This document shows positions 47,001 to 58,415 of a DNA stretch of 64,000 bases, one piece after another (position 1 is the first letter of the stretch; every line of letters starts with the position of its first letter). The notes below the pieces were generated by a model. The model saw only the letters and a program-made list of their open reading frames with translations. It was not told the origin of the DNA and searched no databases. The translations under genes were made by a program, and so were the position numbers. Source of the DNA: Nematostella vectensis (taxonomy: Eukaryota; Cnidaria; Anthozoa; Actiniaria; Edwardsiidae); assembly GCF_932526225.1 (NCBI RefSeq), contig NC_064042.1, forward strand, positions 11,543,040 through 11,607,039, given 5' to 3'.

Positions 47001-50000
47001 CTTAGGGGATGTTAAATAATTTTTCTGACTCTGCTATCTCTTAGGGTAATACAATTCGACAAACTGGCTATTCCTTAGTGGGTTTTTAACGGTTTATTTC
47101 AATTCTGCTATCTCTTAGGTTATAAATTTCGACTAACTGCTATTCCTTAGGGGGTGTTTAATTTTTTTTAGATTCTGCTATCTTTTAGGGGTAAAACTTT
47201 CTGTTGACCACACCCAAAGTGCTATCTCTTAGGGGGTTAAAATCGATTTTACCGACGATCGCCCCTGCTTGTTTTTATCGGAGTCCCCCCTCCCCAGGGC
47301 ACACTGGTCTGTCATCGTTACAGTCCGAGTTTGGATTATCTGCTCTAAACTCGGGGAATTATCTAATTTCAGGTCTGGATTTGAATTAGATGTTGTAATT
47401 GGGTTGAACTACTTTCTGCTTTGCTTTCAGTCTTTCGGATGAGACACAAAACCGAGCTGCTGTCTCCTAAACGCTTGTTTGCATGCGCAGAGAAACCCTG
47501 ACCTGCAAAAGCCCCGTTTTTGCGCCCTAACCCCACGGGACTCCCGTAATCTGGTAAACGGCCAATTGAAGACGTAGTTTTATTGAATGATTGCTTTTGT
47601 TTTACACAGCAATGTAATGGCAACAACAAGTTCCACTGGACTAACAATAATCACCTTCCGTGCAACGATAATAACCCCACGACAAAGAACGACTACTGTG
47701 ACAATGGCGTATGCAAGGGACACCCATACAACTGCTTGCCGTGCGAGACACAAAACGGCATAGGATGCTCCCTGAAGCCCCAGTACTGTGTCATAGAATA
47801 CAACGGAAACCGCAAATGCTTCTCCGAGGGAACCCTCAATCCAGGAAATCCTTGTCAGGTAAAGTCGATTTTTTATCTTCTTTATCTTCCTGCATGCGCA
47901 GGGAAACCCTGACCTGCAAACAGTGCGGAACATTACCATTTTTGGTTATATTTGATAAACAATCTGATTAACCAATCAGAGATGAGTATTACTATGCCCA
48001 ATCTCACGCGGACACGCCTCAACTCAGAGTGGGAAAACAAAATGGCGGTTCCGTTGAATCGGGAAAATCATGTTGAACGCCGCTTTTTAACTCTCTGCTA
48101 GCAGTGATTTCTTCTTATCTGTTTAAGCAGGGATTTCACCGACTCAGTGCGTCATATATACCCTATTTGTGTTGTTTCTCATCGGCAACAGACCTCATTT
48201 GCAGGGTTATTTTTACGACTTCACCGAATCGTACTGTAATGAACGCGGAAGGGTAAGCCACTGCTAGCAGGCTATAACATTGATCACCAATTATCTAGTT
48301 GTACGTTTCATCAAGTCATACAAATGCACAAAATTTCCCTGAATTTATCTTGCTTTCGCACTCGGAATAAAGACACTCCAAGAAAAATTTTAGCTGGGAT
48401 ATTGAAACTTAAATTAATCTTATACAGAATGGCAGCGAGTCTCATTAAAAAAAAAAAAATGAAGCTAAATCGTATACAGATTGGCCGCGAGTCACTGTTT
48501 ATTGTATGCAATTTAAAGACACTACATGAAAGTACTGTTTAAATGTTTATATTTGATCCTGGAATAAATAGGTTTGCTATGATCAGTAAATATCAGGGAT
48601 GGCAGTCATTATTCATTGCTGCATTACTTTGCTATTACTCGTTGTAAAAAAAGTCCTTACCACAAATGCTCACATTATGGCTTTTTTATAAATGGATTCT
48701 AGAGGGGGCACTTGTTTGAGGGGCTATGTAATGTGCTTATTCAATGAGGGGTGTATGTATACCTCAGTGTCAGAACCATCCCCGAAGGACTTCATTGTAT
48801 CCAGATCTGTTTTCATCATGATTCATTTTATTAAAAATAGGAAGTTTTGTGACACAAATCGTGCTTAATACACAGGTTCTAACACCAAGTTAGAGCCATT
48901 GAGGGTGTATTTTATTGTGTGTGCAGACAAATGGAAAAAGGCATAAAGTGTAAACTAGGGTGAGGAAAAGGCATGGTAAGGGCAAAGGGGTGGTGACTAA
49001 GGGTATGTCTTATTGGGGGTGCTGACACAGGTTGTGAAGATGAAGTAAACTTGTACCATGTTTGATTACTAGGCTTGGAGATAATAGGAGAATGGGAGTA
49101 TAGTCATACCCTGGGTACCAGAGGCTCCAAGCTTCACTAGAGCAGATATCATATGGAAAATATCTATTCATATTTGGTGATACTTCAGGCTTATTTTTTT
49201 TCTCGCCAGTCTCTATTATATGCGCAAAGAGTCTTTTTTTTTATAAAAAGGGAATTAAATTAATTTGATTTGATAGGCAAGTCTGAGTGTTGAAGCTCCC
49301 TTTTAAAACTATAGTGATATTAAGAATTTATATGTTTGGGGTATATAGGTTTGAGTAATTGTTTGGGAGGTTAGTTTCTATACTTGGTATATTTTATGTA
49401 TAGAACTCAGGTTTGGGTATTTTTTTTTTTTTGGGGGGGGGGCTAATTTGACAAAAAGTCCTTATCGCAAATGCTTATTTTAGCATATTATGCCCTTCTT
49501 TTTACCCCTCTTGTACCAGGTTTGATTACTAGGCCTTGGAGATTCTAGGAGTATGATTGTGCAGTCATAGATATCATACTGTATGGAAAATAAATATTTA
49601 TATTTGGTGATACCTCAGGAGCATTTTTTATCTCAGTGCCTATTGCACAGAGTTTGTTTGTTGTCTTTTTTATAAAAATGGAATAAAATTGATTTTATGT
49701 AATAAGCAAATCTGGGAGTTGAAGCTCCCTTATAGCAAGATTTTGTATGCTTGGGCTATAGAATTTAGGTTTGGTTATTTATTTGGGAGGTAAGTTTCTA
49801 TGCTTGGTATATTTTATGTATAGAACTCAGGTTTGGGTATTTTTGAGGATGAGTAGGGGGGGCTGATTCATCAAAAAGTTCTTATCACAAATGCTTATTT
49901 TGACATATTATACCCCTCTAGCATTAGATTTTAGAGGGGGCACTGGTTTGAGTGGCTATGTAATGCGCTTACTCAATGAGGGCTATTTTATGGTGTGTGC

Positions 50001-53000
50001 AGACAAATAGGAAAAGGCTTAGAGTGTGAAATTAAAGGTTGAGAAATGCATGGTAAGGGGAGTGAGGTTGTGATGACTGAGGGCATGTCACATGTGGTGT
50101 GCTCACACAAGGTGCGAAGACAAGGAAGTAACATTGTACCGGGTTTTATGACTAGGGCCTTGGAGGTGAGGAGGATAGAGTTTTTTTTAATAAAAGGGAA
50201 TAAAAATAAATTAAATTTGATAAGCAAATTTTCCTTCTAAAACTTTTTTTACGGGACTGGCAAGTTTCAAGCTTTTGTATGTTTTACGAATAGAACTCAG
50301 ATTTGGGTTACTTTTTTGGGGGGAAGGGGGGGGCTATCTATTCTTGGTGGAGTTTTGGGTATAGAGTTCAGATGCAGGTATATTCTTAGGGGTGGCGCGG
50401 TTCCATTCTTTTGGGGGCATAAAATGTTCGTATCTGTCCGAACCAACAATCATGTTTACAGCTAGAGTGCCCCCCCCCCATGTTGTTGTGGTGGTCGCAG
50501 GGCAAGACATTTAGCTAAAGAATGATAAGAAGCAAACCCCCGAGAGACAAGGGTAGGGTAAAATGCTTTTCGGCTAAATGTTGACACAAATTTTCATACC
50601 TATTCTCCGGCGAATTTTCCCTGTTGTATAGACGTTGGGCCTTGACTCGCACTTTCGTCCTCACAATTCAACCTCCGCTCTTCTCAACTTTCACCATACC
50701 CTGTGGGCACTCGTTTCGGCTTGTGGTGAAAATTGTTTTAGTATGCCATGATCCTCATTTATCCTAGTTTAGTCCTGTCAAGGTCCTAAGCCGTAGAATT
50801 TGGTCCATCACACTCATATTTCTCTTTTTCTAAACGTAAACATTACGAAGAGAGTTCGATTTTACGGCAGTCTCCAATAAAAGCGCTCAATTTGAAAAGG
50901 TTTCCCAAACGATATTTTACTTTCGAGCACAGGAACTCATCAATCAAATATCAAACTTGGTATAGAGCAGGATATTTTGCTGTTTTGGTCCATTTTTGCG
51001 ATGCGACGTCTCGCTAACAAAACAAATTCAAGTTTCAAACTCCGCGCGGCCATTTTGAAATTTGCATAATAAGTAGGTAAATCGATATAACCAAAAATAG
51101 TAATGTACGGCACTTGAACTGGCAAAAGCCCCGTTTTTGCGCCCTTATCCCACGGGACCCCCGTAATCTGGTAAACGGCCAATTGAAGACGTAGTTTTAT
51201 TGAATGATTGCTTTTGTTTTACACAGCAATGTAATGGCAACAACAAGTTCCACTGGACTAACAATAATCACCTTCCGTGCAACGATAATAACCCCACGAC
51301 AAAGAACGACTACTGTGACAATGGCGCATGCAAGGGACACCCATACAACTGCTTTTTTTTTACTTGTCTCGTTCTATAAATTCTACTTGATGTTGTCTCT
51401 ATGTCTCTTAATTGATTTTGTCCTGCAAAATACCTAGCAGTCGTGTTCTTGTACCTGAGTGGTTAGTCTAGTGGTTAGCACACTTGCCCGGAGGGGACTC
51501 TCCTGAAAAGTAGACGGTTGTGATAGTCCTATATGAAATTTTGGCCAACCGCTATCCCTTAGGGGATGTTGAAGGATTTTTCTGACTCTGCTATCTCTTA
51601 GGGTAATACAATTCGACAAACTGCTATTCCTTAGTGGGTCTTTAACAGTTTCTTTCGATTATGCTATCTCTAAGGTTATAAATTTCAACTAACTGCTATT
51701 CCTTAGGGGGTGTTTAAGTTTTTTTAGATTCTGCTATCTCTAAGGGGTAAAAATTTCTGATGACTACACCCAAAGTGCTATCTCTTAGGGTTAAAATCGA
51801 TTTTACAGACGATCACCCCCGTTTGTTTTTATCGGAGTCCCCCCTCCCCCGGGCACACTGGTCTGTCATCGTTACAGTCCGAGTTTGAATTATCTGCTCT
51901 GAATTCGGGGAATTATCTAGGTTCAGGTCTGGATTTGAATAAGATGTTGTAATTGGGTTGAACTATTTTCTGCTTTGCTTCCAGTCTTTCGGATGAGACA
52001 CAAAACCGATTTCCTGTCTCCTAAACGCTTGTTTGCATGCGCAGAGAAACTCTGTCCTGCAAAAGCCCTGTTTTTGCGCCCTAACCCCACGGGACCCCTG
52101 AAATCTTGTAGACGGCCAATTGAAGACGTAGTTTTATTGAATGATTGCTTTTGTTTTACACAGCAATGTAATGGCAACAACAAGTTCCACTGGACTAACA
52201 ATAATCACCTTCCGTGCAACGATAATAACAGCACGACAAAGAACGACTACTGTGACAATGGAGCATGCAAGGGACACCCATACAACTGCTTGCCGTGCGA
52301 AACACAAGACGGCATAGGATGCTTCCTGAAGCCCAAGTACTGTGTCATAGAATACACTGGAAACCGCACATGCTTCTCCGAGGGAACCCTCAATCCAGGA
52401 AATCCTTGTCAGGTAAAGTCGATTTTTTTATCTTGCCTCGTTCTATAAAATTTACTTGATGTTGTCTCTATGTCTCTTAATTGATTTTGTCCTGCAAAAT
52501 ACCTAAGCAGTCGTGTTCTTGTACCTGAGTGGTTGGTCTAGTGGTTAGCACACTTGCCCGGAGTGGACTCTCCTGAAAAGTAGACGGTTGTTATAGTCCT
52601 ATATTTTAGGGTATGAAATTTCGACCAACCGCTATCCCTTAGGGGATGTTGAAGGATTTTTCTGACTCTGCTATCTCTTAGGGTAATACAATTCGACCAA
52701 CTGCTATTCCTTAGTGGGTCTTTAACAGTTTCTTTCGATTATGCTATCTCTAAGGTTATAAATTTCAACTAACTGCTATTTCTGAGGGGATGTTAACGTT
52801 TTTTTTTTTAGATTTTGATATCTTTTAGGGGTAAAACTTTCTGTTGACCACACCCAAAGTGCTATCTCTTAGGGTTAAAATCGATTTTACCGACGATCGC
52901 CCCTGCTTGTTTTTATCGGAGTCCCCCCTCCCCCGGGCACACTGGTCTGTCATCGTTACAGTCCGAGTTTGGATTATCTGCTCTGAACTCGGGGAATTAT

Positions 53001-55543
53001 CTAAGTTCAGGTCTGGATTTGAATAAGATGTTGTAATTGGGTTGAACTACTTTCTGCTTTGCTTCCAGTCTTTTGGATGAGACATAAAACCGAGCTACTG
53101 TCTCCTAAACGCTTGTTTGCATGCGCAGGGAAACCCTGACCTGCAAAAGCCCCGTTTTTGCGCCCTTATCTCACGGGACCCCCGTAATTTGGTAAACGGC
53201 CAATTGAAGACGTAGTTTTATTGAATGATTGCTTTTGTTTTACACAGCAATGTAATGGCAACAACAAGTTCCACTGGACTAACAATAATCACCTTCCGTG
53301 CAACGATAATAACAGCACGACAAAGAACGACTACTGTGACAATGGCGTATGCAAGGGACACCCACACGTCTGCTTGCCGTGCGAGACACAAGACGGCATA
53401 GAATGCTTTCTGAAGCCCGACTACTGTGTCATAACGTACAATGGAAACCGCACGTGCTTTTCCGAGGGAACCCTCAATCCAGGGAATCCTTGTCAGGTGA
53501 TCATGTCTTGTTAATATCTAAGTAGTCGTGTTCTTGTACCCGAGTGGTTGGTCTAGTGGTTAGCACACTGGTCTCTCATCGTTCGGTCCGAGTTTGAATA
53601 CCGGCTCTAAACTCGGGGACTTTTCTAGGTTCAGGTCTAGATTTGAATTTAATTTTGTAAGTGGGTTGAACTTTTTTCTTCTGTGCTTTCAGTCTTTCGG
53701 ATGAGACACAAAACCTAGCTCCAGTCTCCTAAACGCTTTACTAACAATGTAAAGACAGCTTTAAAGTGCAGCTCCAGGGAAAGGGAAGACCGTTTTGGGC
53801 AAAATGTACATTATCTGAGGCTTACTTTCCCGAAAAAAAAATTCGAATTCCCCCAATCCCGAATATTTTGCATCTTTTCAAAAGCACGCGATTTGGCTTG
53901 GTTTGGCCGCCATCTTGAAACACCTTCCAACTCAGTCCCCTCTCGGTCAGAGTTCGAAAGGGCGCGAAATGATTGCCATAGATGGAGCCTGTCAGGGGAT
54001 TTCAGTTGTTGTCACACTTCTACAATCGAGTACCCTACTTTGCAGGGCATCATCGACTTTTTTACCGCTTGAACAGCTTGAAATGTAAGTATTATTATAA
54101 AAAACTTATTCTATAGCATTGGGACTATATCTCTTATTAAGTAAAAGTTGCAGCCGGGACATTTTAATAGAGATTTTAGCCGTTGATTTGTAACGCGTGA
54201 CACAACACGACGGCATAGTCGAAGTTCATAGCAGCTTGACCTTGCACAAAAATAAATCCAGCTCGCAAATGATTGGGTCAATTAGGATTTTGTCTAGATA
54301 ATATTTAACCTGAATGTCATGCAATACTCAAATAGTTGAGAAAATGCTAATGGGCCCACGTTTCGACAGACTAGAGATCGTTGAAAAACGGTCATAACGT
54401 CTAATGTTGTTGTACCCGCAAAAAGCATGGTCCATTTTACGTCGTGTTGTTGGTTCCAGAATGTACTATGGAAGGAGAAAAAAAAATAAACGAACGCTAC
54501 TCCACACAAGCCAGCCGCCAAAAAGCCTGTGAGGAACAGTTTAGAAGTTGCGAGAAGCAGACGGTCTATCGATCTAAGCGGCAGCCAGCCATTAGCAGTT
54601 GTGTGTTGCCTATTATCTTATTCAGCTCTACGTTCATTATTGCTGCATCTCCAATGTTAATTGTCTTGTTTTTCTTGTGTTTAGGAGTATCCAAAGAGGC
54701 GCTGTAATTCGCCAACCACTCTTCGTCGGCGATCGGCTCGTCTTGCTACGGGAGAAACTCGCTTGCCGCTTTGTTTATAGATGTTGCCGTTCCTTGTAAA
54801 GACTCTATACATTCCGGTTCGTTCTCTACGTCGGTCAACTCATTTTCCGATAATTCTGAAGACTCCGTAGAGCTCATTGTAACGTTTTCACTCGCGATTC
54901 CTAGACGCCTGTGAGATTGCTGTCTGCGAGCCTGCGAAATTAAAAGCGCATAAATAATGCAACATGATTTTCGCGCCATGGGCCCGCAATACATTTTGCC
55001 GGTAAGCGACGGACGTGTTTTAAAATCGCTTGTATATCGCATGTGCTTGAAAAGCTGCAAAATATTCGGAATTGGAGAAATTCGAATTTTTTTTTTCGGG
55101 AAAGTAAGCCTCAGATAATGTTCATTTTGCCCAAAACGGTCTTACCTTTCCCTGGAGCTGCACTTTAAAGAAGCAGTAACACTGCACCAAATTCTGCATA
55201 CTCCTCTTCAGCACTGCCTCTAGTTGACTCTGCTAACCCTAAAATCAAAGAATAACGACGGAAATTTAATATGTCAATACATATGAAAACCTCACCATTT
55301 AATCACCACTTTATCATTTTCCAGGTTTGTAACTCTTTTGCCAGCCCCAGTACCTGGTCAAATCTGGAAGGTGCCCCGTGTGATGACCGCGATAAATGCA
55401 CTCGTTCAGATAGGTGCACTGGTGGGCTCTGTGTTGGATCGAAGTTCACATGTTCGCCTGACTGTCAGGTCTGCAATGGCGACTCCTGCAGTCTGAAACC
55501 AGGGTTTGGATTTGTCAACGGCGCGTGTGTCCCGACGGCGTGA
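41072..55543 (+). CDS. Secreted TSP1-EGF protein with tandemly duplicated Cys-rich modules (host gene)
   Basis: Exons inferred: 41072-41417, 42289-42470, seven module exons of exactly 249 bp (43312, 44380, 45454, 46530, 47610, 52164, 53248) and a last exon 55325-55543. All use GT/AG and the phases (1, then 0) give one frame of 829 residues. Exon 1 has a signal peptide (LLFLTITLPQECSSC), a TSP1 domain (WSTWSSCNHRCGSAG) and the start of an EGF-like domain. Exon 2 is EGF-like with DINECDSSPC. Each 83-residue module has nine or ten Cys (NNHLPCND, DYCDNGVCKGHP, CLPCE). The last exon is the same module in a less derived form (GAPCDDRDKCT, GLCVGS). No membrane anchor: likely extracellular matrix or secreted. 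Confidence 0.8.
43703..44070. mobile_element. 368-bp TIR element inserted in the intronic SINE (example copy)
   Basis: Ends are inverted repeats rich in CCCGG and GGGGACTC. The flanks repeat GCACACT (43696-43702 and 44071-44077). Contains 50-bp internal repeats with GCTATCTCTTAGGG. Equivalent copies lie in the introns after exons at 44380, 45454, 46530, 52164 and before 52164, but not in the last SINE at 53539. Confidence 0.75.
47921..51116. mobile_element. 3.2-kb non-autonomous TIR element in an intron
   Basis: Imperfect inverted ends (left CAGTGCGGAACATTAC, right complement of CAAGTGCCGTACATTAC) continue through ATTTTTGGTTATAT. Flanking bases CCTGCAAA and CTGGCAAA suggest an 8-bp target duplication with changes, as for hAT elements. 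The interior holds three diverged repeats of 400-500 bp at about 48640-50200, sharing CACAAATGCT and GGGGGCACT motifs. No transposase frame seen. Confidence 0.65.
51227..51351 (+). pseudogene. Truncated module exon
   Basis: The first 125 bp of the module exon, with its CAG acceptor, then a T run and intron sequence. The second half and the splice donor are deleted, so it should be skipped. Confidence 0.85.
53539..53735 (+). repeat. tRNA-derived SINE, uninterrupted copy
   Basis: Positions 53539-53617 fold like a tRNA: acceptor stem CCCGAGT with ACTCGGG, an A-box (TGGTCTAGTGGTTAGCAC) and a B-box-like GTCCGAGTTTGAAT. A 120-bp unrelated body follows. In other units the same SINE is split by the 368-bp TIR element. 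Confidence 0.75.
53765..55164. mobile_element. 1.4-kb TIR element flanked by TTAA
   Basis: Inverted repeats of at least 120 bp begin AGTGCAGCTCCAGGGAAAGG and are flanked by TTAA on both sides (53761-53764, 55165-55168). This fits a Kolobok-type or other TTAA-specific element. The interior has an acidic fragment on the minus strand (SSELSENELTDVENEPE) and a short plus-strand frame near 54470, probably remnants of element coding sequence. It lies in the last intron of the TSP1/EGF gene. Confidence 0.8.
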
Positions 55544-58415
55544 CCAGCTGAGCGACGATAGCGTGACATTCGTGAATCGAACACGTGACTGACCGGCTGC
55601 CACGTGAATCCAGCGACAGTTGGGAAACTCACGTTGGCGACGGTCAGGTAGTTCTTATCGCGTTGTATTTTCGCGTTATATTGTTTGTTCTCATTATTTT
55701 ATACCGGCGTGTTAGCCATGAACTATTCAAGAGACTTAAATTTACATTATCCGCTAGGCTTATGTTACAGGACAGGTTGTCATATTGTTTAGTTTATAAT
55801 ATAGTATTTCATGTTCCTATCTTGAAAAACGGAAGTTCTTAAGTTTTGTTTATCTTTAATGATACCTTAGATTTTGTTTACAATTGATAGTTTCCTTATT
55901 CTAGATTTTAGCACGCCCGTGGACCCTCCGCTTCGATGACCTTTTGGTGCATCTAAATCCAGGGAGTGTCCAGTTTCCTATATGTGGCAGAACTGTGGTT
56001 TCTTCTTTTCGTTTCGAATATTTTACTTGGCAAGCTAATCTCTTGAATTTTCTTCGAAACCACATGCCATTTTCACCCCTTGGTTTAGACATCATTTATT
56101 TTTATCGTTTTTTTTTTGTTTAAAGGAAAATGTTGTAGTCACGCGCTCTTTGAGCATGCGCAGTTTTAAAAGTTGCTTAATCATTACTGTTATCTTAGAG
56201 TTACCTTTCATTGATTATTTTGTAAATACGCAGGGACAGGAGACCAGCTCTGTGATTTCCAACGCCCTCGCGCTTTTGGCTGATTGGTTCGTTTTGCCAT
56301 GTCTACCCAATTCTCCCCGTTCCCTATTTTACATTTATTCTCTTTCTTCATGCGGGACTACCACATGGATTGCTGTCTTGTCCTAGCGAATGATTATAGC
56401 GAGCCCACTTCTGTAGTTATGTGCTGTATATGTTGTTGCGAATGTAAACAATTAAAGCATTGGAAAAACCAGCCTCGCCTTCGTCTTTATCTTTGTCTTA
56501 AACATGCCGGCTAGTCCCTTAACACTTATGTTTGTTTACTGTGATTTTCCGCCTTTAGCTTTCTTAGAATTTCAATCGCTAATTTTGTGTGTTCGTTTCA
56601 GCGTATTTGTAAATAAACGGACCGAAAAAACAGATTGTATTAATTCCACTGCGTCCCATTGCTGACATATGGGGGGTGGGTGGGGAGGGGGGGAGAAGGT
56701 CGCCAGGCTCTTTGTGATTCCAAAAATACAGGCGCGTTCCCAGGATTGGCCGGAATGGGGGGGGTGCTCAGTCATAGAATAATCAGGGGCTCATAAGTAC
56801 TTATGAGCCCCTGGTATCTTATAGTAAAAGTACAGCATTTCTAGATTCTTTGATAAGAAATGACCCACTTTTGGGCCGCCAAGGCGAGGGAGGGGGGGGG
56901 GGGTTACCTTATATTGTGCACAATCGGCTACTCGTTCCGGTTTTGCGGTTTCATCAGCGACGGTCTTTATCTTGAATGTGAGAATTTAGCCACGTTTGAT
57001 GGACAGCTAGTACATACCAGCCGGTATGGGGTGCTTGGTATTAATCGCGACTAAGCTTTCCATGCTTTGCGGATAAACTTATCTTATTCCTCTCTTTTCA
57101 CCTTTCTCGTGATTTGAAAATTCATATCGTTGATTTCCACCTCTTTATTTCCTTCTTGCTTTTCGTCCGTGGCGCTTGATATTGCAAGGTCTTGGGGAAG
57201 GGTTTTTATTTATCGGGGAGGGGGGGGCTGCTATGTCTCGAAACATCACCTCACCTGGCTTGGTGGAGTTTAAGGACAGCTCTGCCGCCCCTTCGTGAAA
57301 GTACGTGTCGTACTTAGAGCATCTCACAACTGATGAGTATAATTTCAATAAACTAACCAATACGATTTTTTAAGCGTATTTTTTTTTGTTATGGGGGAGG
57401 GCCTTAATATTTGGTCGCTTTGGGGGGTAAAAAATTTAACCAGAAAAAACTTCAACTTAGCAGCCCTCTCCCCCCCCCCCCCCCCCCCGATAAATAATGA
57501 CCTTTCCTTAACTTATGTGGAGCACCCCATCCCGGCTGGTATGCAATTTGGTATGGGCTCCATCGCTTTCTTTCCTCTAACTGTCCATCGCGCGTGACTA
57601 GAACTGTTTCCCCGAATACAAGAGAAAGACCCGAAAATGTCTTACTTATTCCATGCAAGCTATTCCAACAATTAATGAAATCACATCAAGCGGTGCCTTG
57701 TTTTGTAAACCGTTCATATAAACTGTAGGCTGAATGTTTAGTTTTAACACAGCAGTCCACAAGGCCTCGTGGACCCTTGTGGACCGCAAGTTGCGGGAAG
57801 AGCAAGATATGGAACAGACGCTGGTGATTGCAAACACCCTTACTGCTTGTTAAATACGTTTGTTCCATTAAACTTGCAACTAATTTGCGCGAAGGAGAAA
57901 CTTTATTTAATCCCAAATAACGGCTTTTGTATTTGATCTGGGAACAACAACAACAAAGAAAAGCAAGACAAAAAAAACAATGACGCATGCTTGGTCTTTC
58001 TGTGATTCTCATGCCTGTGCTTTAGCCTCGTTATGAAGCTTCTAGGGCCATGAGCCTTGGAAGGAGTCGTCAAATCCCTCCATTTTGTTCAAAAGAGTTT
58101 GAATGAGGTGATAAACAAACATGCTGAGCTCTTTCATAAGCACCGAATACATCTTTGGCATGCCACTAGACCAAGAGGTTGGTTATATTGTTGGAGAAGA
58201 AAGCTACAACTGAGAAACGTTGCGATAAGAGGGAATAATGGCGAATTAGATGCTATTCGATCATACAGAAGTGAAAGTGAACATGAACATTCGAACACGA
58301 ACTGAAATTGAACGCACACACCAACGATGTTATAGAAACATATAACTTAGGTATAACGTATAGAAGTTATAGGTACAGCTATACAAATTGAATGCGGAAA
58401 TCCGTGACTAAGAAC
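55544..58415. other. 3' flank and intergenic DNA
   Basis: No gene supported. Contains homopolymer runs of G (56891, 57220) and C (57471-57488), a perfect 30-bp palindrome (56784), and an inverted pair at 57012-57035 and 57522-57544. Confidence 0.5.
56784..56813. repeat. Perfect 30-bp palindrome
   Basis: CAGGGGCTCATAAGT followed by its exact reverse complement, no spacer. Confidence 0.95.

Larger units (their letters stand above)
43312..53520 (+). repeat. Tandem array of 1.07-kb exon-plus-intron units
   Basis: Module exons recur at 1068, 1074, 1076 and 1080 bp spacing, then after an insertion at 937 and 1084 bp. Introns are as similar as exons, indicating recent unequal duplication. Each typical unit also carries a SINE split by a small TIR element. 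Confidence 0.92.

Noticed and set aside
48324-50240. Short frames in the 3.2-kb intronic element
   Set aside because: A/T-rich repeats without conserved composition; no transposase motif.
43168-53514. Recurrent antisense frames (about 95 aa) opposite each module exon
   Set aside because: They mirror the exon copies and include intron sequence. The plus-strand exons have matching splice sites, phases and a cysteine pattern.
53539-53617. Functional tRNA gene
   Set aside because: The B-box and anticodon arm are poor, a SINE body follows, and other copies are interrupted.
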